A DNA stretch of 45,964 nucleotides, from NCBI GenBank assembly GCA_031296075.1, contig JARLGK010000086.1:1-45964 (forward strand). Reading direction: 5' to 3'. Each line of letters opens with the position of its first letter. The stretch's first letter is position 1. The position numbers and the translations under genes were made by a program. Source of the stretch: Candidatus Acidiferrales bacterium (GTDB taxonomy: Bacteria; Acidobacteriota; Terriglobia; Acidiferrales; UBA7541). Below are positions 34,385 to 43,160 of this stretch, one piece after another. The notes below the pieces were generated by a model, which made no database searches, had not been told where the DNA came from, and was given only the letters and a program-made list of their open reading frames with translations.

Positions 34385-35269
34385 ATGAAACAGCATCCCA
34401 TCGCGGCCGCCCGGCTCACCGAATCCGAGCTCGATCAGATTCGCACACTGATCGAACATCGCTCGGCGATTCTCTTCGATGCTTCGCGCGAGCGGTTTTT
34501 CTCGACGCACGTGCGCGAGCATCTCGCGGAGAAGGGCTTGGCCAGCGGGCACGAGCTGTTGAGCCTGGTGCGCGGGTCGAGCATCGAGTACGAAGCGCTG
34601 CTCGAGCGGCTGTTGACGCAGGAGACGTCGTTCTTCCGCTATCCGGCGGTATACGGAGCGCTCGAAACGAAGATCCTGCCGGAAGTGCAGGAGCGCAAGT
34701 TCTGGGAGAATCCGCGGACGCTGCGGATCTGGAGCGCTGGCTGCTCGACGGGCGAGGAGCCTTACTCGATCGCGATCAGCGTGTGCGAGGCGTTGAAATT
34801 CGCGGAAGCTTGGGAGATCGAGATTCTGGCCACCGACATCAGCCGGCGCGCGCTGCGGCACGCCGAACGCGGCGTCTACTCCAAGCGCAGCTTGCAGGAG
34901 GTGTCGCTCGGCCAGGTGGAGAACTATTTCACGGCGACGAAGCACGGCTATCAGGTGAAACCGCGCATCCGGCGGATGATTTCTTTCGTGCAGATGAATC
35001 TCGTCGAATCGGTTTACGTCGGCAAGATTGACTGCATTTTCTGCATGAACGTACTGATGTATTTCTCCGAGGAGCGCCGCCTGGCGATCCTGCGCCGCTT
35101 TTACGACGCGCTCGAGCCCGGCGGCTATTTCCTGCTGGGCCATGCGGAGACTCTGACGAACATACCCGTGAAATTCGAGCCGGTCGTCCTCGGCGATTGC
35201 CGCATCTATCGCAAGCCGGGTGCGGTGGAGGCGCGGCGCGCGCCCGCTCTTGTGGAAGGAGCCCTGTGA
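34385..35269 (+). CDS. cheR: CheR, receptor methyltransferase, second system
   Basis: This 294-residue protein has an N-terminal CheR helical domain ending LTQETSFFRYP and a SAM-binding IWSAGCSTGEEPYSIAI. CIFCMNVLMYFSEERR and YFLLGHAETL mark the later blocks. It probably methylates the adjacent MCP. The stop overlaps the GTG start of the large CheA, which indicates coupling. Confidence 0.95.
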   Translation: MKQHPIAAARLTESELDQIRTLIEHRSAILFDASRERFFSTHVREHLAEKGLASGHELLSLVRGSSIEYEALLERLLTQETSFFRYPAVYGALETKILPEVQERKFWENPRTLRIWSAGCSTGEEPYSIAISVCEALKFAEAWEIEILATDISRRALRHAERGVYSKRSLQEVSLGQVENYFTATKHGYQVKPRIRRMISFVQMNLVESVYVGKIDCIFCMNVLMYFSEERRLAILRRFYDALEPGGYFLLGHAETLTNIPVKFEPVVLGDCRIYRKPGAVEARRAPALVEGAL

Positions 35270-38241
35270 ACGGGCCCAATCAAGAATCGATCGAGCTGTT
35301 CCTCCAGGAGGCTTCCGAGAACCTCCAGTATCTGCGGGAGTATTCCGGGCTTTTGCAGGAGTCGCAGACCAAGCCGGAGGACCTCGAAAAGCTCTACATC
35401 GCTGCGCACACGCTCGCGGGCACGTCGGCGAGCTACGGCTTCCCTGAATTTTCCGAAGTCGCCGCGAAAATGGCGCACATCTTTCACTACGCCATGAACG
35501 CGACGCTCACGGCCGACATGCACGGCCCGCTCACGGAATTTCTGTCCGACGCGATTTCCGTGCTCGAGTTCGACCTCCTGCAAATTAGTTCGAGCGGCAC
35601 GGAAACGTCCGCCGATATTGTCGCGTTCAAGCAGCGCTATGCGTTCGCGTTTCCCGCGGCGCCTCCCGCGGAAACGGAAAACGAGCCGGCCGCGGACTCG
35701 CCGGGCGCCGGCGAACCCATTCCGGCCGTCTTCCCATCCACTTCGTTCGTGGACCGCCTCCCTGAGGATGGCGAAGTCCCCGACGAAGTGCTCGAGTTCT
35801 TCATTCCCGAAGCCGAGGAACATTTGCAGGCGGTCACCGAATGCCTGCTCGCGCTAGAGGGGAATCCCAACGCGGACGAGATCAACCGCCTGTTTCGCGC
35901 GATGCACACCGTAAAAGGCTCCGCCGCGCAGGTCGGTCTGCACCGGCTCTCCGCGGTGGCCCATCGCGTCGAAGATATGATCGGACGCCTGCGCGACGGC
36001 GTGTTGCAGCCCAGCTCCGAGATCGTGGACCTGTTCCTCCAGTCCGTGGATGTGCTCAAGCAATTTCTCCACCGCCAATGGCCGAGCGATGCCGAAATGG
36101 CCGCCGCCGTTGATCCGCTCCTCGCGCGCATCGCGGAACTCGCGCCCGAAGAGGCAGCCGAGGAAAGCGGTGAATCCGAAGCTGCGCCCCGAGTGGAAGT
36201 GCTCGCGGTCGGGACATCTCCGGTTGCGGCGCCGGCGCGCGCCGCCGCGGCGCAGGCTTTGCCGCAGGCCAAATCCGTGCGCATTTCGCTCGAGTGGCTC
36301 GACCGCATGATGAACGCCGTCGGCGAACTCGTCATCAACCGCACGCGCATGCTGGGCCGTCTCACCGAACTGGCCAAGCTCGTTGAGGTGTTGCAATTTT
36401 CAAAGGCGCGGCTGGCGGGCAAGGTCTCGGATTTCCAGGAAAAGCATGAGTACAGCCGCATCTCGAGCACACTCGTGCCCGGCGGACAGGCGCTGCAGAA
36501 AGACACGTTCCGCGGGCACGGCAACGCTCTCTCGCCGATCACGACCAACGACCTGCTCGAGTTCAGCGATCTCGAGATGGACCGCTACGATGACGTCAAC
36601 ATCCTGTCGCGCTCGCTGACCGAAATTTCGGCCGACGTCAGCGAGGTTCTGACGCAGCTCGAGGGTTTCATGGGGCGCGTGGATTCGGATATCGACGAAT
36701 TCACGAAGCTCGCGCACCACTTACAGGACGAAATCACCGCCGCGCGAATGGTGCCCATCGGCAATCTCTATACGCGCCTTTCGCGCACGGTCCGCGACGC
36801 CGTGAAGGCCGCCGGGAAGCCGGTGGATCTCTCGCTGGAAGGCGCGGAAACCGAACTCGACAACAACATCGTCCAGCACATTTCCGATCCGCTGATTCAT
36901 CTGGTGCGCAACGCCGTGGCTCACGGAATCGAGGATGTCGAGACGCGCAGCCGCGCCGGAAAGCCCGAAAAAGGCCGCATCGCGGTGCGCGCGTATCACC
37001 GCGGCAATCATATCTTCATCGAAGTGGAAGACGACGGCCGCGGCATTAATTACGAAAGCGTGCGCCAGAGCGTCGTGGATTCTGGCGCGATGTCTTCGAT
37101 CGCCGCATCCGAGTTGTCCGAACGCGAACTGCGCGAATTTCTCTTCCGCCCGGGCTTTTCAACGGCTTCCTCCACGTCGGAGCTGGCCGGAAGGGGCGTT
37201 GGCCTCGATGTGGTGCGTTCCAACGTCCACGCGCTCAACGGCGAAATCGAAGTTCGTTCGGAAAAGGGCCGTGGCGCATGCTTCACCGTGAAAGTGCCGC
37301 TGACGCTGATCATCTCGCAAGCGCTCTTCATCCGCTGCGGCACATCCGTCTTCGCATTTCCGCTCGCCGTGGTGGACGAAATCCGCCGCCTGCGCCCTGA
37401 AGAGATCGAGGACGTCGGCGGAAAGCTTTTCACGCGCGTGCGCGACGTGGTCACCGAAATTGTGCGTCTCGATCTGCAGCTCGCGCTGCCGCCGCTCGAA
37501 CCGCTCAACGGCTACTTCCACATGGTGATCGTGAAAGTCGCAGGGCGCCAGGTGGGCGTGGTTGTCGAGGAAGTCCTCGGCAAGGACGAAATCGTCATCA
37601 AGAATCTGGGCGACTACCTCCGCCGCGTGAAGCTGTTTCCCGGCACCACGATCGCTTCGGACGGCAGCCTGATCCTGTTGATTGACTTGAACCGGCTGGT
37701 CTCCGCGGATACCGCTGAACGCCACGCACTGCCGGCTTCCTCGCCCGCGGCGCGCGTGTTTGCGCCGGGCGCCGAAGCGGTCGCCGCAGGCAGCATTCCT
37801 TCCGAAGCCGTGGACGCGATTGAAAACGATCGCGTCGTAGTGGTCGCGGACGATTCGATCAGCGTGCGCAAATTCGTGGGCCGCATGCTCGAGAAGGCCG
37901 GCTACCGCGTGAAGCTCGCTTCCGACGGACTGGAGGCTTCCGAAGTCGTCGCGCAGGTTGGCTGCCATTTGGTGATCACCGACCTCGAAATGCCGCGCAT
38001 GAATGGTTACGAGTTGATGGCTCATTTGCGGCAGAATCCGGCGACGCGAAAGATTCCCGTGCTCGTGGTTACTTCACGCGCCGGGGCGAAACATCGCGAC
38101 CGCGCCATGAAAGAAGGCGCTTTGGGATTCCTGACGAAACCCGTGCAGGAAGATCAATTGATTGCGACCGTTGAAAGCCTGATTGGTTCCGATACGCCGA
38201 AAGGTCGGCCCGCGGTCCGCGTGCCGGTGCGGCAGGATTGA
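35266..38241 (+). CDS. cheA: Hybrid CheA with two HPt domains and a C-terminal receiver
   Basis: This 991-residue protein starts at the GTG overlapping the cheR stop; an upstream in-frame start inside cheR is unlikely. HPt1 has H48 (AAHTLAGTSASYG) and HPt2 has H214 (AMHTVKGSAAQVG). The dimerisation region follows at about 345-370 (VRISLEWLDRMMNAVGELVI), then the kinase domain (LVRNAVAHGIED, EDDGRGINYE, GRGVGLDVV), a CheW domain and a REC domain with D906 (VITDLEMPRMNGYE) and lysine (LTKPV). This ChpA/PilL-like layout is typical of type IV pilus or non-flagellar systems. The fused receiver may act as a phosphate sink or feedback element. Confidence 0.95.
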   Translation: MNGPNQESIELFLQEASENLQYLREYSGLLQESQTKPEDLEKLYIAAHTLAGTSASYGFPEFSEVAAKMAHIFHYAMNATLTADMHGPLTEFLSDAISVLEFDLLQISSSGTETSADIVAFKQRYAFAFPAAPPAETENEPAADSPGAGEPIPAVFPSTSFVDRLPEDGEVPDEVLEFFIPEAEEHLQAVTECLLALEGNPNADEINRLFRAMHTVKGSAAQVGLHRLSAVAHRVEDMIGRLRDGVLQPSSEIVDLFLQSVDVLKQFLHRQWPSDAEMAAAVDPLLARIAELAPEEAAEESGESEAAPRVEVLAVGTSPVAAPARAAAAQALPQAKSVRISLEWLDRMMNAVGELVINRTRMLGRLTELAKLVEVLQFSKARLAGKVSDFQEKHEYSRISSTLVPGGQALQKDTFRGHGNALSPITTNDLLEFSDLEMDRYDDVNILSRSLTEISADVSEVLTQLEGFMGRVDSDIDEFTKLAHHLQDEITAARMVPIGNLYTRLSRTVRDAVKAAGKPVDLSLEGAETELDNNIVQHISDPLIHLVRNAVAHGIEDVETRSRAGKPEKGRIAVRAYHRGNHIFIEVEDDGRGINYESVRQSVVDSGAMSSIAASELSERELREFLFRPGFSTASSTSELAGRGVGLDVVRSNVHALNGEIEVRSEKGRGACFTVKVPLTLIISQALFIRCGTSVFAFPLAVVDEIRRLRPEEIEDVGGKLFTRVRDVVTEIVRLDLQLALPPLEPLNGYFHMVIVKVAGRQVGVVVEEVLGKDEIVIKNLGDYLRRVKLFPGTTIASDGSLILLIDLNRLVSADTAERHALPASSPAARVFAPGAEAVAAGSIPSEAVDAIENDRVVVVADDSISVRKFVGRMLEKAGYRVKLASDGLEASEVVAQVGCHLVITDLEMPRMNGYELMAHLRQNPATRKIPVLVVTSRAGAKHRDRAMKEGALGFLTKPVQEDQLIATVESLIGSDTPKGRPAVRVPVRQD

Positions 38242-38242
38242 G

Positions 38243-39358
38243 ATGATGAAGGCGCCCGACAAAAAAATCCGCGTGCTCGTGGTGGATGACTCCGCCTTCA
38301 TGTGCAAGGTGTTGCAGGAGATCATCAACTCCGACCCGCAGCTCGAGGTCGTGGGTCAGGGCCGCGACGGCCGCGACGGCGTCGCGCTGGCGGAATCGCT
38401 GTGCCCCGATGTCATCACCATGGACATCAACATGCCGCACGTCGATGGTTTGCAGGCGACCGAGTTGATCATGACGCAGCATCCGCGCCCGATCGTGATC
38501 GTGAGTTCGGAATCGCGCGAAGGCGCGGCGAGCACGCTGAAGGCGCTGGAACTGGGCGCGATTGATTTTGTGCCCAAGCCTACGAGCGGCATTGATCTGG
38601 ATATGAAAACGGTGCGCGAGGAATTGACGCGCAAGCTCAAGCTGGCCGCCAAGGTTCGCGTGGTCCGCACTGCGACCCGCTCGAGGATTACTGCGGCTCC
38701 CGCGCCCACCCTTGGTGCTGCTGATTTTTCTGGCGCGGTCGCGTCGTCCGCCCAGAATGGCGGAAAGATTCCCATGGTTGTGATCGCCGCTTCCACCGGT
38801 GGTCCGGCGGCGGTCACGCGCGTCGTGGCGAGCCTGCCAAAAGATCTTCCCGCGGCCGTATTCCTGGTGCTGCACATGCCGGCGGCATTCACCAAGCAGT
38901 TCACGATGCAACTCGCGGAAGTGACTTCGCTGTCCGTCAAGGAAGCGGAAAACAACGAAACGCCTCAGCCGGGAACGATCTATTTGTGCCCGGGCTCGCA
39001 CCACCTGCGGCTTTCCTTCGGCGGAAAGATTTCACTCGATCCCGGTCCACGCATCGAAGGCTATCGTCCCTGCGCCGACGTCGCGCTCGAGACAGTTGCC
39101 TCGTATGCACGCGCGCTGACCGTGGGCGTGGTCCTCACCGGCATGGGCAACGACGCGGCCAAAGGCGTCAAGATGGTGAAGGCCGCGGGCGGCTACGTTC
39201 TCGCCCAGGACGAAGCGACGTCCGTGATTTTCGGCATGCCCGCGGAAGCGATCCAGACGGGAGTTGTGGACGAAGTGCTTCCGCTCGATAGCATCAGCGC
39301 GGCGATTGAAAAGCGCGTCGCCAAATTGTGCCGCCTGGCCCCGGTGGCCACCCGATGA
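38243..39358 (+). CDS. cheB: CheB methylesterase, second system
   Basis: This protein has about 371 residues; two ATGs (38243, 38246) are both usable. The receiver has VITMDINMP and VPKPTSG. The esterase domain has the triad in AASTGGPAA, LHMPAAFT and GMGNDAAKG. It lies directly after the CheA stop. It ends by overlapping the next CheW-like gene (ATGA). It opposes the CheR of this operon. Confidence 0.95.
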   Translation: MMKAPDKKIRVLVVDDSAFMCKVLQEIINSDPQLEVVGQGRDGRDGVALAESLCPDVITMDINMPHVDGLQATELIMTQHPRPIVIVSSESREGAASTLKALELGAIDFVPKPTSGIDLDMKTVREELTRKLKLAAKVRVVRTATRSRITAAPAPTLGAADFSGAVASSAQNGGKIPMVVIAASTGGPAAVTRVVASLPKDLPAAVFLVLHMPAAFTKQFTMQLAEVTSLSVKEAENNETPQPGTIYLCPGSHHLRLSFGGKISLDPGPRIEGYRPCADVALETVASYARALTVGVVLTGMGNDAAKGVKMVKAAGGYVLAQDEATSVIFGMPAEAIQTGVVDEVLPLDSISAAIEKRVAKLCRLAPVATR

Positions 39359-39888
39359 AGTCCACGGGCGAACAAGACGCAAAATCGCGCCGCGCGCGCG
39401 GGCCGCAAACGGTCGTTCTCTTCTTCGTGGCCAATCAGATGTTTGCCATTGCAGCGGACTACGTGCAGGAAATTCGCAGCACGGACAGCCTGGCGGGCGC
39501 AGCCAATGAGATCGATAATCCGGAGCTGGCCAAAGTGCGTCATACCCTTGAGCGCGGCCACCGGACCTACTACGTGGTGAATGCCGGAATGCATTTCGGT
39601 CTCCCGGTTACGCGCCCAGCGCTGGTCTTAATCCTCAGGCAATTTCGGGCGGCCTTGCTGGTGGATCGCATTGATCGCATGGCGGAAATTTCGGGCGTGT
39701 ATCCGCTTCCGCTGGCATTCGCGGGCGACGAGCGCCGCTGGTACCGCGGCCTGGCCTACCTGGATGATTCCGTGATTCCCGTGGTTGAGCCAACCGGGTT
39801 TCTGACGCCCGAGGAATTTCAGCGGCTCGATCGCGCCTCAGCGCTGGCCGCGTCGCAACGCGAGCCGGAAGCGGCGGTGCAGGCATGA
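39355..39888 (+). CDS. Divergent CheW-like protein
   Basis: This 177-residue protein starts at the ATG overlapping the cheB stop. CheW-type strands are seen in VLFFVANQMFAIAADYVQEI and ALLVDRIDRMAEISG, and SVIPVVEPTGFL matches the C-terminal strand. The usual N-L-R-G-x-(I/V)-(I/V)-P loop is replaced by an unusual segment (MHFGLPVTRPALVLILR), so it may not bind CheA in the standard way. It overlaps the next CheW gene by four bases. Confidence 0.75.
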   Translation: MKSTGEQDAKSRRARGPQTVVLFFVANQMFAIAADYVQEIRSTDSLAGAANEIDNPELAKVRHTLERGHRTYYVVNAGMHFGLPVTRPALVLILRQFRAALLVDRIDRMAEISGVYPLPLAFAGDERRWYRGLAYLDDSVIPVVEPTGFLTPEEFQRLDRASALAASQREPEAAVQA

Positions 39889-40382
39889 GCATCGCCGAAA
39901 ACGCGAGAGAAAACTCGTTCGTACTGCTGCACATCGGCGACCGGCGCGTCGCGCTCCCTGCGGGCCTGGTGGCCGAACTGGCGCCGCCCGTGCGGCTGCA
40001 CGCATTTCCGCATACGTCAAAGCTGATTACCGGAGTGATCGTGCGCCGCGGTCGGATCGTGCCGGTGTACGACGCGGGCCTCGTGCTGGGTAGCAGGAGT
40101 TCCTCTTCCTCGCATCGTTTCTACTTGATTGCGCGGCGCCAGATTGGCCAGGTGAGCGAACTGGGCGCGATTGCCGTGAACGGCGAATGCGAGCTGGCCA
40201 CCGGCGAAATGCAACCGCCGGCCATGGATCGGCCGGCATACGTCGCGGGAACGCTCGCGGTCGGTGAGGATTCACTCGATGTATTGAACCTTGACGGGCT
40301 CACTGGTTCCTACTCCGCTGCGGCGGGCGAATCGCTCCATGCGGAGGCGCATCAATTCCACGGCTCGGAGGCGAGCCGATGA
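39885..40382 (+). CDS. CheW adaptor, third copy
   Basis: This 165-residue protein is a CheW domain with FVLLHIGDRRVALPAGLVAE and GVIVRRGRIVPVYDAGLVLG. The loop R-R-G-R-I-V-P is closer to the CheW consensus than in the preceding gene. The C-terminal part is shortened and ends in a polar tail. Start and stop overlap neighbouring genes. Confidence 0.85.
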   Translation: MSIAENARENSFVLLHIGDRRVALPAGLVAELAPPVRLHAFPHTSKLITGVIVRRGRIVPVYDAGLVLGSRSSSSSHRFYLIARRQIGQVSELGAIAVNGECELATGEMQPPAMDRPAYVAGTLAVGEDSLDVLNLDGLTGSYSAAAGESLHAEAHQFHGSEASR

Positions 40383-41197
40383 ACGCGCCCGCGAATCTCC
40401 CGAAAATATTGCTGATTGACAGCAATGTCTACTTCGCGAAGCGACTGGGCGACGCTCTGAAACAGCAAGGCTTCGATGTGGTTCCGAGCACTCAGGGCAC
40501 GTACGCGCTCACGATGCTCGAATGGAATGCGCCCGCCGCGATTGTGTGCGCCACAAACCTTCGCGAGATGGGTGCATACGAAATGGCTCCCATTCTCCGC
40601 GCCGATCCGAAGACATCCTCCATACCGCTCATCGCCGTGGGCAGCGGAGGAGGTCAGGCGCTTCTCGAAGCGTATCGAGCGGGCTGCGATGACTACGTGG
40701 ACCGCCACCTCCCGCCCGCGGATATCGCCGCGCACATCAGAAGTTTTCTGGTGAGCCGCCAGGACGGTTTTCAACCAACGCAGATGCTTTCGACGGCGGA
40801 AACGGCGCTCAGTGGCAGCCTTTCGCATCTCGATCTTCCCGGCGTGATGCAGATGCTAGGCCAGTCTCGTCAGACCGGCGCGCTGCACATCAACGCAGCC
40901 GATACCGACGGGATCATCTTCTTCGAGGGCGGCGAAATCTTTCATGCGGAATGCGGCATGTTTTTTGGAGACGAAGCCGTCACGCAGATCGTGAAGACTT
41001 GCCAAAGCGCCACAGCCGGAGTGTACAAATTCGTGTACGGGGCCACCGCCGCGCAGCGCACCGTGCTGCGTTCGGCCACCGATCTGCTTCTCGACGCCAT
41101 GCGCGAATTCGACGAAGACCAACGTGAAGAAGAAGACCAGCGCGAGGCGGAGAAGAATCACCCGGAAACCGATCACGCGGAAAAGGAGTCGTCATGA
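40379..41197 (+). CDS. Degenerate receiver fused to DUF4388/PATAN domain
   Basis: This 272-residue protein has an N-terminal receiver fold (KILLIDSNVYFAKRL) in which the phosphoacceptor position is Ala58 (AIVCATNLREMG) and the conserved lysine position is Arg (YVDRHLP). Residues about 140-245 form a DUF4388/PATAN domain (LSGSLSHLDLPGVMQMLGQ, then IIFFEGGEIFHAECG), a module found on regulators of pili, gliding and related outputs. A very acidic tail (EDQREEEDQREAEKNHPE) follows. It probably cannot be phosphorylated on the receiver. It lies between the CheW gene and a full receiver protein. Confidence 0.8.
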   Translation: MNAPANLPKILLIDSNVYFAKRLGDALKQQGFDVVPSTQGTYALTMLEWNAPAAIVCATNLREMGAYEMAPILRADPKTSSIPLIAVGSGGGQALLEAYRAGCDDYVDRHLPPADIAAHIRSFLVSRQDGFQPTQMLSTAETALSGSLSHLDLPGVMQMLGQSRQTGALHINAADTDGIIFFEGGEIFHAECGMFFGDEAVTQIVKTCQSATAGVYKFVYGATAAQRTVLRSATDLLLDAMREFDEDQREEEDQREAEKNHPETDHAEKESS

Positions 41198-42009
41198 GCG
41201 AAACCGAAACCCTCACGGCTGCTCGCGTTCCAACCGTCTATTTTATTGACGATAGCGCGACCATGCGCGAGGTGATTAAGATCGCCTTCCGCAAGGAAAA
41301 CATCCACATCGTCACCTGCCCCGATGCCGCCACGGCGATCGCGCAGTTTGGCGAGACGGCGCCGGATGCCGTCATCACCGACGTTATCATGCCCGACAAG
41401 GATGGCTACGAGGTCTGCCATTTCATCAAGCAGCACGAACAGCTCGGCCGTACGCCCGTGATCCTCATGTCCGGAGTCGTGAACCGCGCTGTTGCTGAAA
41501 AAGCGATGGCCGTTAAAGCCGACGAGCTGATTCGCAAGCCATTTCAGCCGCAGGATCTGATCGCTCGCGTGAAGAATCTGCTGAACCCGAGATCAGCGGG
41601 GGTGAGCGCCGTCGACGCTTCCGCGAACGAATCGCCCGAAGTGTCGCGCGTTTCTTCGCAGGTTTTGTCCGGCTTGTTCTCGGCAGGTCCCGCGCCCTCG
41701 GCTCCTTTCAGCCCTGCCCCTGCAGCTCCGCGAGCGGCGAGCGCGCCTGTCGTCGTGGCACCGAGGCCGAACATGCCTCCGCCAGCCGCTGCTCCTGCGC
41801 CTCTTCAGGCAGCGCGTCCTGCACCGACGGTTGCCGCGCCGACCGTAGCTCCCGCATCGGTGTCCGCATCAGCGGATGTTCAGAAGCTGCGCAATGAAAT
41901 TCGCCGGCTCGAGCTCATGATCAAGAAACTGCAAGCCGAACTCGAAGCCGAGCACAAGTATTGCGAGGCTCTCGAGGCCCATTTCAAGACGATTCAGGAA
42001 TCCGAATAA
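41194..42009 (+). CDS. Response regulator with disordered linker and coiled-coil tail
   Basis: This 271-residue protein has a complete receiver at residues about 13-130 (YFIDDS, AVITDVIMPDKDGYE, LIRKPFQPQD). A Pro/Ala-rich linker of about 90 residues follows. The last 45 residues have the heptad-like composition of a coiled coil (LRNEIRRLELMIKKLQAEL). It probably oligomerises through this tail. The long linker suggests that the receiver can swing between partners. It is the last receiver of the plus-strand operon. Confidence 0.85.
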   Translation: MSETETLTAARVPTVYFIDDSATMREVIKIAFRKENIHIVTCPDAATAIAQFGETAPDAVITDVIMPDKDGYEVCHFIKQHEQLGRTPVILMSGVVNRAVAEKAMAVKADELIRKPFQPQDLIARVKNLLNPRSAGVSAVDASANESPEVSRVSSQVLSGLFSAGPAPSAPFSPAPAAPRAASAPVVVAPRPNMPPPAAAPAPLQAARPAPTVAAPTVAPASVSASADVQKLRNEIRRLELMIKKLQAELEAEHKYCEALEAHFKTIQESE

Positions 42010-42178
42010 GCGGCACTTTCCCCGGCGGTACTTTGCCGATTCGTGGGCAATGCGGTGTTGCTCCAGTGAAACTGGCACTTCCCGCGGCTTGACCCGCATC
42101 GACCCACGCTCTAATCTGTACTCACCTCTCACAGTCAGGCGGTCGGAGTTCGTCTAGGCGCATTGTTTTGGAGGTTAG

Positions 42179-43126
42179 ATGGGGCGCCGCAGCGAACAAC
42201 GCATCGCCATCTCCTTTCCGATCACCGTTCGCGGTTCCGATTCGCGCGGGAATCAATTTACCGTTGCCACGGAGACGTTCGATATCAGTCTGTCCGGTGC
42301 GTCTTTGACTGGTCTGAACACGATCACGGAACCCGGCGGGAAGATCGAGATCGAGTCTGGGGATCAGAACGCCTGGTATAGAGTGCAGTGGGTCGGGAAC
42401 AGCGGCAGCTCCAAGGCCGGACGTATCGGCGTTCGTTGCCTTGAGCCCGGCAAGTACATCTGGGGCGTTCCTGCGAAGGCGTCGGAGCCGGACACCTACG
42501 ATCCATCGAAGCTGGAGCCCTTGCCGCGACGACCCTCCGAATCGGCGGGCACGTACGCAACGCCGACTTCGTTCGGCGGAGATGAGCGCCGAAAGTTCGC
42601 GCGTCACGCCTGCCGGATTGAAACGCAAGTGGGCACCGAAAACGGTTCCATCGGCGTGCCCGGAACCATCACGGATGTTTCACTCGGCGGGTGCTACGTC
42701 GAGATGCTTTCTCCGTTGCCCGTGGATTCGACGATTCATTTGTCTCTCAATCCAGGAACTGCGACTCTGCACATGTCGGGCAAGGTGCGGTCGTCGCAAG
42801 TGGGGCTGGGGATGGGCGTATCGTTCACTGGGATGGGGCCGGAAGATTTCGAGAAGCTGTGGCGGTTCGCTCCGCCTACTGCCGACGCTCCGGCGCACGC
42901 AAAGGCGCCACCGATGCGGCCTGCGCCATTGCGCGAAAGCGCCCTGCCTCGAAACGACGTCGCGGGAGCGACTGCGCGTTCGTACGCCACAGCGGAATCC
43001 GGCTCCTTCGATTTGTCGTCGACCGCGGAAGCGCTGGATGCAGTCGTCCGGCTGCTGTTGAGCAAGGGAGTCTTCACGCAGGGCGAGCTCGCCGAAGTGC
43101 TCGAGAAGGCAAAGATCGTGAAGTGA
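42179..43126 (+). CDS. Tandem PilZ-domain protein
   Basis: This 315-residue protein starts at an ATG with GGAGGT about 6 bases upstream. PilZ 1 (residues about 2-95) has RSEQR and DISLSGASL; PilZ 2 (about 135-225) has RRKFARH and DVSLGGCYV. Both match the R-x-x-x-R and (D/N)-x-S-x-x-G motifs, so cyclic di-GMP binding is likely. A variable linker and a C-terminal helical segment (DAVVRLLLSKGVFTQGELAE) follow; the latter may be a partner-binding helix. It follows the receiver gene by 169 bases and may be transcribed separately. Confidence 0.85.
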   Translation: MGRRSEQRIAISFPITVRGSDSRGNQFTVATETFDISLSGASLTGLNTITEPGGKIEIESGDQNAWYRVQWVGNSGSSKAGRIGVRCLEPGKYIWGVPAKASEPDTYDPSKLEPLPRRPSESAGTYATPTSFGGDERRKFARHACRIETQVGTENGSIGVPGTITDVSLGGCYVEMLSPLPVDSTIHLSLNPGTATLHMSGKVRSSQVGLGMGVSFTGMGPEDFEKLWRFAPPTADAPAHAKAPPMRPAPLRESALPRNDVAGATARSYATAESGSFDLSSTAEALDAVVRLLLSKGVFTQGELAEVLEKAKIVK

Positions 43127-43160
43127 TTCTTCCGGCTGGCCCGATTTCGCGGCTTGCGCA

